Source of the DNA: Flavobacteriales bacterium
Lineage (GTDB): Bacteria; Bacteroidota; Bacteroidia; Flavobacteriales_F; PHOS-HE28
DNA: 64,000 bases
Direction: 5' to 3'
NCBI GenBank assembly: GCA_026129465.1
Contig: JAHCIA010000001.1
Span: 2,949,503 to 3,013,502 of the forward strand
The notes beneath the pieces were generated by a model. It worked only from the letters and a program-made list of their open reading frames with translations. It ran no database searches and was not told the origin of the DNA. Shown piece by piece: positions 11,601-18,609 of the stretch (within the stretch, counting starts at the first letter, position 1; each line of letters opens with the position of its first letter). Position numbers and translations under genes: made by a program.

Positions 11601-14600
11601 GCGCACAGGTCACCGTGCTGGTGAACACCTCGCCCAACGCGGGCCAGAACGGCGTGGTGACCGTGTGCAGCGACCAGCCGCAGTTCAACCTCTTCAACAT
11701 CCTCACCGGCTCACCGATGAGCGGTGGCACCTGGCTCAATCCATCGGGCGGTTTGAGCAGTGGCATCTATGTGCCGGGCAGTTCGCAACCGGGCGCTTAC
11801 ACCTACATCCTGGTGGGCCAGGCGCCCTGCCGGAGTGATTCGGCCACGGTGACCGTGATCCAGAACGCGGCCGCCAATGCGGGCATCAGCACGGTGGCGC
11901 AGATCTGCTCCAACGAACCGATACAGCCCTTGATCTCCTTGCTCGGCGGAACGCCGGACCTGACAGGGACATGGACCTTCAATGGTGACCTGCATGGGCC
12001 ATTCTTCGATCCCGCGACAAATGCTTCTGGAGCATATGTCTACACCGTTGCCGGTCTTCCACCTTGTTCCAACAGCACGGCCCAGGTGCAGATCACCCTG
12101 GTCACGGCGTCCAATGCCGGCTCGGATGGGGTGCTCGCGGCGTGCATCGATGATCCAGCGATAGCCTTGGTATTGGGTTTGGGCGGTACACCGGATGCTG
12201 GTGGCACTTGGACCGATCTCTCGGGTACGGGCCAACTCACGGGTGGTATGCTCAACTCCACCGGCCTGGCGCCCGGCTCCTATGCCTTCCTCTATACCGT
12301 GCAGGGCTTTGGTCCATGCGCGGATGCGAGCGCCACGGTGACGGTCAACGTGACCGAAGCCCTCAGCGCGGGCTACGACTCGGACATCTCCGTGTGCCAA
12401 GGCGAGATCGTGGACCTGTTCGCCGCGCTGGACGGATCGCCGCAGACCGGTGGATTCTGGCTGGACGTGGATATGAGCGGCGCGCTCATCGGCGGGGTGT
12501 TCAACAGCGGACAGACCGGCGGCCCGGGCACCTGGCGCTTCGACTATGTGCTTTCCGCCTCGGCGCTTTGCCAGAGTGATACGGCGCGCGTGACGGTGAA
12601 CGTGATACAAGGACCCTTCGCGGGCTGTGATGGCGCCTTTTCGCTTTGCTCCACCAATCCGCCCGTGATCCTGATCGGGGCGCTGACCTGCGGCCCCAAC
12701 GCTGGTGGATTCTGGTTGAACCCGGCCTTGGAAGCGCACAGCGGCACCTACTTGCCCGCCACCGATCCGCCCGGCATCTACCGCTACGTGGTACCCGGTG
12801 CCGGTATCTGTCCATCGGACACCGCCCAAGTGAATGTGCAGGTGACACAGGCCGTCTTCGCCGGTGTGGACGCCAACGTCTCGATCTGCTCCAATGACCC
12901 GCCTCTGAACCTCTTCCCCTTGCTGGGTCCTTTGGCCATGACCGGAGGGCAGTGGTCCTTGTTGGGGGTGCCGCACCCCGGCATCTACAATCCAGCGGTG
13001 GACGTGCCAGGCGTATATCGCTATACGGTGCAGGGGCAAATTCCCTGTCCGAATGACGATGCCTTTGTGACCGTGGCGGAACCGCAAGCGCCCAATGCCG
13101 GTTGCAACGCCTCCGTGGCGCTCTGTTCGGACCAGGTGCCCATCAACATGCGGCTCTACCTGGGCTGCTCACCCCAAGCTGGGGGAACCTGGATCGGCCC
13201 GAATGGACCTGTGGGTGAATTCTTCGATCCCGCCACGGGCACACCGGGTGTTTACACCTACACGATCGTGGGTACGCCACCTTGTGCCAATGCGTCCGCC
13301 TCGCTCACAATTTCGGTGACGCAGTTGCCCAATGCCGGGCAGAGCGCCAGCATCACGGTCTGTCTCGCCCAGGATCCGATCGACCTCTTCCCCGCACTGG
13401 GTGCACAGGCACAACCGGGTGGCAATTGGGTGGACCTGAACGGTTCCGGTGCGCTCGATGGCAGCGAATTCGATCCGGCCATCGCGGGCCTTGGCACCTG
13501 GGTCTTCCAGTATGGCTTCCCCAGCAATGGCCCATGCCCTGCGGTGTTCCGGCAGGTGACCGTGACCGTGATCGCCGGCCCTAGCCCTGGGGAGGACAAC
13601 GTGGTGACCGTGTGCGGCGCTGAGACAGCGTTCAACCTGTTCGGTGCTTTGGCCGGCGATCCTGCTGGTGGAGGCAGTTGGAGCGATGTGACAGGTACTG
13701 GCGCACTGCTCGCGGGTGGCATCCTCAACGCGAGCCTGCTGCCCTTCGGGGGCCAATCACCCTTCGTGTACACCGTGACCGATCCGCAATGCGGCAGCCT
13801 GAGTGCGACCGTGCTGGTGACCACGGTGCCCTATCCGATCCCGGGTATCGACAACGCCATTGTGCTGTGCACCACCTCATCCGCGGTGGACCTGCTGGCC
13901 CTGTTGGGCGATCCCCAACTCGGAGGCACATGGGCCGGCCCGGGTGGATCCCCGCACGGGGGTACCTTCCTGCCCGGCACGGATACGCCTGGTGCATATA
14001 CCTACACGGTGTCCGGCAATGAAGCCTGCCCGGACTCCAGCGCCACAGTGATCGTGACCGTGAACGCACCGCCCATGCCCGGAACAGGCGGAACCACCCT
14101 GGTGTGCGACACACTCCCGGCATTGCAGCTCTTCCCCCTGCTGGAAGGTGGGCCGCAGGGCGGAGGAACCTGGTCGGATCCCGATGGTACGGGCGCGCTC
14201 TCCGGTGGTGCGGTGAACACCACCTCGCTCTCGCCGGGCGAGTACCTCTTCGGGTACACGGTTTCCACGGAAGGCTGTCCCGACGCCACGGCCTTCGTCG
14301 CCGTAACGGTGGTAGGCGGGGTGGAAGTGATCGACGTGGAACGCATCTGCGACCCGGTGGCCCGCACCTACACGGTAAGGTTCACGATCACGGGTGGCGA
14401 TCCGGCCACCTACTTGGTCAGCGGGCTGGCGGGTGAGTTGAGCGATGCCGCACCCTGGATCTTCAGCAGTGTTCCGCTCTTCACCAGCGAGAGCTTCGAG
14501 GCGTTCGTGCAGGACGGTTTCGGGTGCAACGAAGCACGTGTGACCGGTGGCAGCCCCTGCGACTTCGAGAATGTCGTGTTCGTGCCGCAGAGCTTCTCGC

Positions 14601-14857
14601 CCAACGGGGACAACATCAACGACACGTTCGTGATCCCCGGGATCGAGGGCTGGCCGGGCAACAGCATCGTCATCTTCAACCGCTGGGGCGCCAAGATCTA
14701 TGAGGCGCGCGGCTACGACAACCGCGAGGTGGTCTGGGACGGCAGCGCCAAGGACGCGCTCTTCGACGGAGAAGCACCGGCGGGCACCTACTACTACATC
14801 CTGGAACTCGGCAATGACCAGCCCGCCATCACGGGATACATCTACCTGAACCGATGA
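5642..14857 (+). CDS. Giant CUB-like and ~34-repeat surface protein with T9SS type B sorting domain
   Basis: The 3071-residue product begins with an Arg-rich n-region, a hydrophobic core (LALAALLLGL) and a likely cleavage after PAQ. The ATG at 5642 was chosen because the frame-opening TTG at 5570 falls inside the promoter. Residues about 30-155 resemble a CUB domain (a C-containing start, FLQWQV, DRLFIYDG, CLTFRFESD). About 34 repeats of 75-85 residues follow. A typical one reads NAGTNG.ITVCS..APFSLF.LLGG.P..GG.W.GPGG.H.G.F.PGT..PG.Y.YTV.G..PC...SA.V.V.VNQ. The C-terminus is a CHU_C/type B sorting domain with FSPNGDNINDTF and IFNRWGAKIYEA. It is predicted to be an extended adhesin or sheath-like surface fibre. 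Its stop overlaps the next ATG by 4 nt, so translation is probably coupled to the PorP/SprF gene. Confidence 0.9.
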   Translation: MRPSFDPRERSANRTVLALAALLLGLPGPAQVYLAVDGVTYETCTGLFYDSGGAAGNYGNNQNITTTLCPTGGAGTGPATAVLFLQWQVAPGPGDRLFIYDGLVAGGAPLAVGTSAASLLGLTFVSADPSGCLTFRFESDNAGTAAGWAARILTAGDPGGNGAAQACATGGPFALFPFLTGNPDPGGVWSGPNGAHSGSFNPASDPPGDYFYTLSGPSPCADTSATVTVTIVQPPDAGTNGAYTACATDASFSLFALLGGSPEAGGAWTGPGGPHNGTFVPGVDPAGAYVYTVAGTMPCNDASATVTITVNQPPVAGTNASITVCSLDAAFALFPLLGGNAQGGGTWAGPGGAHSGTFIPGTDPPGPYVYEVPGIPPCSPASATVTVGVQAAPNAGTMGSVTVCSNLPPFSLFTLLGGTPQAGGTWTAPGGSSHSGIYDPATDPQGPYTYTVAGTPPCANASAVVNVTRIQAPNAGTNGTLTLCSDGPQTPLFGALGGAPNSGGTWSGPGGAHSGQFIPGTDPPGLYTYTVAGTPPCANASATVNVVVNQRPNAGTPASITVCSNDAPFSLFATLGGVPQGGGAWTGPGGTPVSATYTPGTSVPGVYTYTVIGLPPCAPSSATVTVAQVTAPNAGLDRSITLCSDHAPFSLVSELGGTPDAGGQWSGPGGPHGPTFTPGVDQPGVYTYTVVGTSPCANDQATLTITVNQAPDAGLSAAITVCSTDGSFPLINVLGGAPDAGGSWTRPNGTPHPGIFNPGVSVPGIYTYTVVGLAPCAPSISTVEVTVNIAPVAGTNASVVSCSNDAPFSLFASLGGTPDASGTWTGPNGPHGINFAPGADTPGAYTYTVLGQAPCANATAVVNVSVVNAPDAGISADTTVCSNHAPFSLFARLDGTPDANGSWTGPGGGIVGSTYTPGTSTPGIYTYTVPGIAPCVNAVSTITVSEVPAPDPGTNGAITLCSDHAPVDLFTLLGGTPQSGGSWAGPGGAHSGLYLPATQPGGTYTYTVAGTAPCVDLSASVQVVRVIAPNAGVNGNITVCSTNGPFQLLSVLGGNPNGTGSWSNAGGQPVSGTFTPGTTAPGTYTYVVNGTAPCVNDTAWATVVVNQAPNAGINANTTICSSDAPFALVSVLGGTPNGGGTWVGPDNQPHPGTFIPGTSTPGGYTYTVSGQTPCLDASAVVVVNVNIQPSAGLNASFERCSTDPPVDLFTILGGTPNTGGTWIGPGGPTSGVFFPGTSLPGDYVYSVTGTPPCQNASATVTATVNQAPNAGSGGTLTVCTDQAVVDLFDGLSGNPDQNGTWNDDDATGQQSNQFFSPLGLPAGTYSFTYTVPGIGQCGDDLATVLVTTVAGLDAGSNGTMTVCGTNTQVNLFNGLGGNPQPGGVWIDLDATGSVSGQFFNAANVPPGTYNFRYVLGGTLACASDSSQTTVTVVAPPNAGTNGSTITCSNNAPFSLFPFLGGNPQGGGVWRLGSPTGPVVSGIYNPALDNPNTYFYVVSGTGPCANAVASVQVTEVQEPNAGASNQITVCSSGGTFNMTLQLGGNPQPGQWTFNGDPHGNIFVPGLDAPGIYVYTVQGQPPCGPKVSTLTISVQQAANAGTNGSTTVCSSQPPFLLFGLLGGGAQFGGSWTGPDLLPHDGLFIPGTSLPGDYFYTVPGTAPCANDVAVVSVFVNQAANAGCSGATTLCSGGGSVNLFTVLGCSPDPTGSWTGPAPGNGPFSGTFVPGTSTPGTYTYTVQGAAPCGAATATVTVAVNQPSNAGQSNAITRCSTNPAFAMVDFLLGTPALNGTWTGPGGVPSNGVFTPGTSTPGTYTYTVPGQQPCPNATATLNITVNPAPVAGVSNSLAVCNTGGSTNLFSLLGPTAQPGGTWTNPMGVGHSGTLLPGVDISGSYTYTVSGLPPCASSSAVVEVVINTFPDAGFNGLVTICTDTVPFQLFDVINGTPQLNGLWTDPAGLPHTGIFLPGTNPPGVYTYTVPGIAPCGDASAQVTVLVNTSPNAGQNGVVTVCSDQPQFNLFNILTGSPMSGGTWLNPSGGLSSGIYVPGSSQPGAYTYILVGQAPCRSDSATVTVIQNAAANAGISTVAQICSNEPIQPLISLLGGTPDLTGTWTFNGDLHGPFFDPATNASGAYVYTVAGLPPCSNSTAQVQITLVTASNAGSDGVLAACIDDPAIALVLGLGGTPDAGGTWTDLSGTGQLTGGMLNSTGLAPGSYAFLYTVQGFGPCADASATVTVNVTEALSAGYDSDISVCQGEIVDLFAALDGSPQTGGFWLDVDMSGALIGGVFNSGQTGGPGTWRFDYVLSASALCQSDTARVTVNVIQGPFAGCDGAFSLCSTNPPVILIGALTCGPNAGGFWLNPALEAHSGTYLPATDPPGIYRYVVPGAGICPSDTAQVNVQVTQAVFAGVDANVSICSNDPPLNLFPLLGPLAMTGGQWSLLGVPHPGIYNPAVDVPGVYRYTVQGQIPCPNDDAFVTVAEPQAPNAGCNASVALCSDQVPINMRLYLGCSPQAGGTWIGPNGPVGEFFDPATGTPGVYTYTIVGTPPCANASASLTISVTQLPNAGQSASITVCLAQDPIDLFPALGAQAQPGGNWVDLNGSGALDGSEFDPAIAGLGTWVFQYGFPSNGPCPAVFRQVTVTVIAGPSPGEDNVVTVCGAETAFNLFGALAGDPAGGGSWSDVTGTGALLAGGILNASLLPFGGQSPFVYTVTDPQCGSLSATVLVTTVPYPIPGIDNAIVLCTTSSAVDLLALLGDPQLGGTWAGPGGSPHGGTFLPGTDTPGAYTYTVSGNEACPDSSATVIVTVNAPPMPGTGGTTLVCDTLPALQLFPLLEGGPQGGGTWSDPDGTGALSGGAVNTTSLSPGEYLFGYTVSTEGCPDATAFVAVTVVGGVEVIDVERICDPVARTYTVRFTITGGDPATYLVSGLAGELSDAAPWIFSSVPLFTSESFEAFVQDGFGCNEARVTGGSPCDFENVVFVPQSFSPNGDNINDTFVIPGIEGWPGNSIVIFNRWGAKIYEARGYDNREVVWDGSAKDALFDGEAPAGTYYYILELGNDQPAITGYIYLNR
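6112..14316 (+). repeat. Coding tandem repeat region (about 34 units of ~240 nt)
   Basis: This region of the giant adhesin gene encodes the 75-85-residue repeat described for that gene. The units are similar at the protein level but clearly diverged at the DNA level, with no identical neighbouring units that I noticed. The array therefore looks old and stably maintained rather than recently expanded. Late units (from about 12120) are the most divergent, several replacing the H-G-F/P motif with a D-x-x-GTG-L insertion. Boundaries are approximate. Confidence 0.8.
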
Positions 14858-15780
14858 GCAGCACTTTCGCCCGCATCGCCCAGGTGGCCCTGTGCGCCCT
14901 GCTGATCGGCCGCGCCACGGCACAGCAGGACCCGCTGTATTCGCAGTACATGTTCAACACCCTGGCCTTCAACCCGGCCTATGCGGGTTCGGCGGACCTG
15001 TTCACCGTGATGGCCCTGAGCCGCCACCAGTGGGTGGGATTCGAGGGTGCACCGGTCACACATACCCTGCTGGCGCATTCTCCTGTGAAGGTCACCGGCC
15101 TTTCGCTGGGTTTTTCGGCGATCTCCGACAAGGCCGGACCCGTGCGCCAGACCTCCGGCCATGTGGACATCGCCTACCGGATCCGCACCGGTGAGGAGTC
15201 GCGGCTCTCCTTCGGATTGAAGGGGGGCATCAACCTCTACCAGGCCGAGCTCGCCTCGCTCACCACGGTGGAAGCCGATCCGGCCAATGTGGACATACAG
15301 GGTGACATGCACCCCAATTTCGGCTTCGGGCTCTTCTGGCACACGCCGCGGAGCTATGTGGGCCTGTCCGCGCCCAAGTTGCTGGAGAACAGCATCGCCA
15401 CGGTGAGCGGAACGGCGCTGGTGGCATCCACCGAAGCGCGCCACTACTTCCTCATCGCCGGCCATGTGTTCGACATCGACCACGGGCTGAAATTCAGGCC
15501 CTCGATCATGTTCCGCGTGGTGGAGGGCGCCCCCTGGTCGTTGGACCTGAACGCCAATTTCCTGCTCCGCGAGCGCATATGGTTCGGCGCTATGTACCGG
15601 GTGGGGAATTCCTTCGGCCTGCTGGGCCAGTACCAGGTGAACGACCAGTTCCGTGTGGGCTACGCCTTCGACCTCACCACCACGAGCATGGGGGCCTATA
15701 ATGCAGGCACCCATGAAGTGATGCTCAACTACGATCTGCGTTTCATCAAGGGCCGCACGATATCGCCGCGCTATTTCTGA
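14854..15780 (+). CDS. PorP/SprF family T9SS outer-membrane protein (second copy)
   Basis: This 308-residue protein has a signal peptide ending near GRATAQQ, followed by PLYSQYMFNTLAFNPAYAGS, the classic PorP/SprF N-terminal motif. Beta-barrel-like strands follow, and the C-terminal part contains HEVMLNYDLRF. The start codon overlaps the stop of the giant adhesin (ATGA at 14854-14857), and the next gene begins two bases after its stop. This placement fits a dedicated SprF-like partner for the giant adhesin. It keeps the family motif better than the copy at 4525-5448. Confidence 0.9.
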   Translation: MSSTFARIAQVALCALLIGRATAQQDPLYSQYMFNTLAFNPAYAGSADLFTVMALSRHQWVGFEGAPVTHTLLAHSPVKVTGLSLGFSAISDKAGPVRQTSGHVDIAYRIRTGEESRLSFGLKGGINLYQAELASLTTVEADPANVDIQGDMHPNFGFGLFWHTPRSYVGLSAPKLLENSIATVSGTALVASTEARHYFLIAGHVFDIDHGLKFRPSIMFRVVEGAPWSLDLNANFLLRERIWFGAMYRVGNSFGLLGQYQVNDQFRVGYAFDLTTTSMGAYNAGTHEVMLNYDLRFIKGRTISPRYF

Positions 15781-15781
15781 G

Positions 15782-17971
15782 ATGCTTCCGCGCAGCTCCC
15801 ATATCCTCATGTTCACGCTGCTGGTTGGCTGCGCTGGCCACGTCTGCGGCCAGGCCGAGGGCTACATCCGCGAAGGTGACCGGCATTTCCAGCAGCTGGC
15901 CTTCGTGCGTGCCGTGGAGGCGTACAGCACGGCCGCCGAACTGGGCGCGGTGAACGAGCACGTGGCCAAGCGCCTCGCGGAAAGCCACATGCGTTTGGGC
16001 GCGATGGAGGAGGCGGAGAAATGGTACGCCGTGGTGGTGAAGTACCTGAACCGCGAGCCGCGCGACATGTACAACTACGCCCAGGCGCTGAAGAGCAACG
16101 GGCGCTACGACGAGGCGGAGGAATGGATGGACCGCTACCTCGCATCACGCGGGGTGGATGGGCCCAACCGAAGCAACATCAGCGGCTTCGCGCGCAAGTT
16201 CACGCAGGAGGAGGAACGCTTCTCCATCAAGCCCGTGGGGATCAACACGCCCTACAGCGACATGGCCGCCACCTGGTTCGATGAGGGCCGCGTGATCTTC
16301 GTCTCGGCACGCAGCAAGCGCGTGGCCATGGACCGCCGTGCCGCCTGGAACGGACAGCCCTTCATGGACCTCTATGTGGCCGACAGGTCGGAAGGCGGTG
16401 ATCTGAGCGCGCCACGCCCCCTGAGGGGCAGGGTGAACAGCAGGAACCATGAAGGCCCTGCAACCTTGGGCGGTGGCGGCAACACCATCTGGTTCACGCG
16501 CACCAATCCGCAGCGCAGCGGACAGGGCATCCACCGGCTGAGTCTGTTCCAGGCGCGCCGGGATGGCGACGCGTTCGTCGCGCCGGAGCCATTCCTCTAC
16601 AACAACAGCGAGGTGTCGATCGGGCATCCCGCCGTGTCGCCCGATGGCGACGTGCTCTACTTCGTGAGCGATATGCCAGGCGGCTATGGTGGCACGGACC
16701 TCTACGTGGTGCGCATGCAGGGCGGCCAATGGGGCGAACCGGAGAATCTGGGACCGCTGATCAATACGCCGTACAATGAAGTGTTCCCCTTCCTCGCGGC
16801 GGACGGCACCTTGTACTTCTCATCCAATGGGCATCCGGGACTTGGCGGCCTGGACATTCTCGCCGCACGCCCCGACGGCAAAGGCGGATTCAGGTCGCCG
16901 ATCAACGTGGGTGCTCCGGTGAACGGCCCACGGGATGATTTCGCCTTCGTGATCGACGCCACCGGCAGCCGGGGCTACTTCAGCAGCGACAGGCCGGGCG
17001 GTGCGGGCAGCGATGACATCTACAGTTTCGTGATGCTCGCCCCCTTGGAGCAACGTTTCATGTGCACGGGCCTGGTGATCGATGAGGAGTACGACATACC
17101 CGTGATCGCCTCAGAGGTATTCCTATATGGTGCCAACGGGCAGCTGATCGCCACCACGCTCACCAACGCGCGCGGCGAGTACGCCTTCACCGTGGAAAAG
17201 GACCGCGAGTACAAGCTGGTGGCCAAGCTCAAAGGCCGCTTCGATGGCGAGCAGGCGCTGAGCACCGATCGCATCGAGCAGGAACAGATCATCACACGCG
17301 ACATCCGCCTGGTGGCCGATGCAGGCATCTGGTTGCGCGGCACCGTGCGCCCGCGTGAGCGCCCCGGATTCCTCTCTGGCATGACCGTGAGCGTGGTGAA
17401 CCTGAGCAGTTTCCACGCGGACAGCAAGACCACCGGCCCCGGCGGTGATTTCAGTTTCCGCCTGCAGGGCAACGAGGAGTTCGAAGTGCTCTTCGAGATG
17501 CCCGGCTATTTCAGTCAAAGCGTTCCGTTGTCCACCATCGGCATGCGGCAGGGCATCATCGACCTCAACGAGGCGCGAGAGCTGGTCTTCGATCCGATGG
17601 TCATCGGGGAGCCCGTCGCCTTGAAGCATATACGTTGGGAACGCGGTGAGGCCAGGTTGGATCCCATCGCACGCACCGAGCTGGACGCGTTGGCGGAACG
17701 GATGCTGGTGAACCCCGGCATCAGGATCGAAGTGGCCGTGCACAGCGATGCGCGCGGTGAAGGAGGGGATGATCAGCGCCTCACGCAGAAACGGGCCGAG
17801 GCCATCGTGGACCATCTGCGGGGCAAGGGTGTGCCACGCGATCGCTTGACCGCCAAGGGATACGGCGCCACAAAGCTGCTGAACCATTGCGCGCCCGGTG
17901 TGGGATGTTCCGAGGAGGAACACGCCGTGAACCGGCGCAATGAGTACATCGTCACCGCGATCGAGCCGTGA
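15782..17971 (+). CDS. PorE-like OmpA-family protein with TPR, beta-propeller and CRD domains
   Basis: The 729-residue product starts with a signal peptide (hydrophobic LMFTLLVGCAGHVCG, with a possible lipobox at LVGC). Residues about 25-130 form TPR-like helices. Residues about 160-420 contain PD40/WD40-like blades, including the repeats SPDGDVLYFVSD and AADGTLYFSSNG. Carboxypeptidase-regulatory-like beta-sandwiches lie at about 425-600. The C-terminal 120 residues are an OmpA domain, in which HSDARG and LTQKRAEAI carry the Asp and Arg that bind peptidoglycan. This order matches PorE, which links the T9SS to the cell wall. Many Bacteroidetes have PorE paralogues beside PorP/SprF genes, and this one is probably such a module-specific anchor. 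It is the last gene of the adhesin operon and meets the convergent deacetylase gene with a 20-nt overlap. Confidence 0.88.
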   Translation: MLPRSSHILMFTLLVGCAGHVCGQAEGYIREGDRHFQQLAFVRAVEAYSTAAELGAVNEHVAKRLAESHMRLGAMEEAEKWYAVVVKYLNREPRDMYNYAQALKSNGRYDEAEEWMDRYLASRGVDGPNRSNISGFARKFTQEEERFSIKPVGINTPYSDMAATWFDEGRVIFVSARSKRVAMDRRAAWNGQPFMDLYVADRSEGGDLSAPRPLRGRVNSRNHEGPATLGGGGNTIWFTRTNPQRSGQGIHRLSLFQARRDGDAFVAPEPFLYNNSEVSIGHPAVSPDGDVLYFVSDMPGGYGGTDLYVVRMQGGQWGEPENLGPLINTPYNEVFPFLAADGTLYFSSNGHPGLGGLDILAARPDGKGGFRSPINVGAPVNGPRDDFAFVIDATGSRGYFSSDRPGGAGSDDIYSFVMLAPLEQRFMCTGLVIDEEYDIPVIASEVFLYGANGQLIATTLTNARGEYAFTVEKDREYKLVAKLKGRFDGEQALSTDRIEQEQIITRDIRLVADAGIWLRGTVRPRERPGFLSGMTVSVVNLSSFHADSKTTGPGGDFSFRLQGNEEFEVLFEMPGYFSQSVPLSTIGMRQGIIDLNEARELVFDPMVIGEPVALKHIRWERGEARLDPIARTELDALAERMLVNPGIRIEVAVHSDARGEGGDDQRLTQKRAEAIVDHLRGKGVPRDRLTAKGYGATKLLNHCAPGVGCSEEEHAVNRRNEYIVTAIEP

Positions 17972-18593
17972 CGCCCATGTCTTCGGGGATCGCCGGGAAC
18001 CTGTAGCCGCTTTCTTTCAGCGATCGCAACGCTTCGGGCAGCGCATACCGCAGCCGGTCCCAGGCCTTCACACTATCGTGGAACACCACGATGGAACCCG
18101 GGCGTACGTTGTCGATCACGTTGTGGAGGCAGCGTTCCCCATCGATCGCGGTGTCGAAGTCGCCACTGAGCACGTCCCACATCACCAGGCGGTACTTCGC
18201 ACGCAGCGCGCGCGTCAGGCGCGGCGTGATCCTGCCATATGGCGGCCTGAACAGGGCCGTTCGGGTGAACACCTGGCAGCGTGCCACATCGCGCAGGTAG
18301 ACGCCGTGTGCGGTGCGCCAACCATCGCGGTGGCCCCAGGTATGGTTGCCCACCGTGTGGCCTTCCCCGCGGATACGGTCCATCAACTGGGGGTGGGCGG
18401 CCGCATTGGCGCCCACGCAGAAGAAGGTGGCCTTGGCGTCGTGCGCGCGCAGCAAGTCCAGCACCCAGGGGGTCACTTCGGGGACAGGCCCATCGTCGAA
18501 GGTGATATGCACCGCACGCGCATCGCCCGGGATCCGCCAGGTGATACCCCGGAACAGCGCGGGCACCGGGGCGGGGATGCGCACGGTGTACAT
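17952..18593 (-). CDS. Polysaccharide deacetylase family protein (NodB homology domain)
   Basis: This 213-residue protein carries the carbohydrate esterase 4 motifs. They are TFDDGP with catalytic and metal Asp at 33-34, NHTWGH with metal His at 84 and 88, RPPYG around residue 116, WDVLSGDFD, and VVFHDS near the C-terminus. There is no clear signal peptide, so a cytoplasmic, periplasmic or membrane-associated substrate cannot be settled. By family it removes N-acetyl groups from cell-wall or surface glycans. It overlaps the 3' end of the OmpA-like gene in convergent orientation and lies 17 nt downstream of the large DUF2723 gene on the same strand, so it may be cotranscribed with that gene. 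Confidence 0.87.
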   Translation of the reverse strand: MYTVRIPAPVPALFRGITWRIPGDARAVHITFDDGPVPEVTPWVLDLLRAHDAKATFFCVGANAAAHPQLMDRIRGEGHTVGNHTWGHRDGWRTAHGVYLRDVARCQVFTRTALFRPPYGRITPRLTRALRAKYRLVMWDVLSGDFDTAIDGERCLHNVIDNVRPGSIVVFHDSVKAWDRLRYALPEALRSLKESGYRFPAIPEDMGVTARSR

Positions 18594-18609
18594 GCCCGGG
18601 GTCCAGCGC

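Noticed and set aside
6112..14316. Regular repeats considered as a CRISPR or satellite array
   Set aside because: The period is about 240 nt, the units are coding and diverged, and they translate to a consistent protein repeat.
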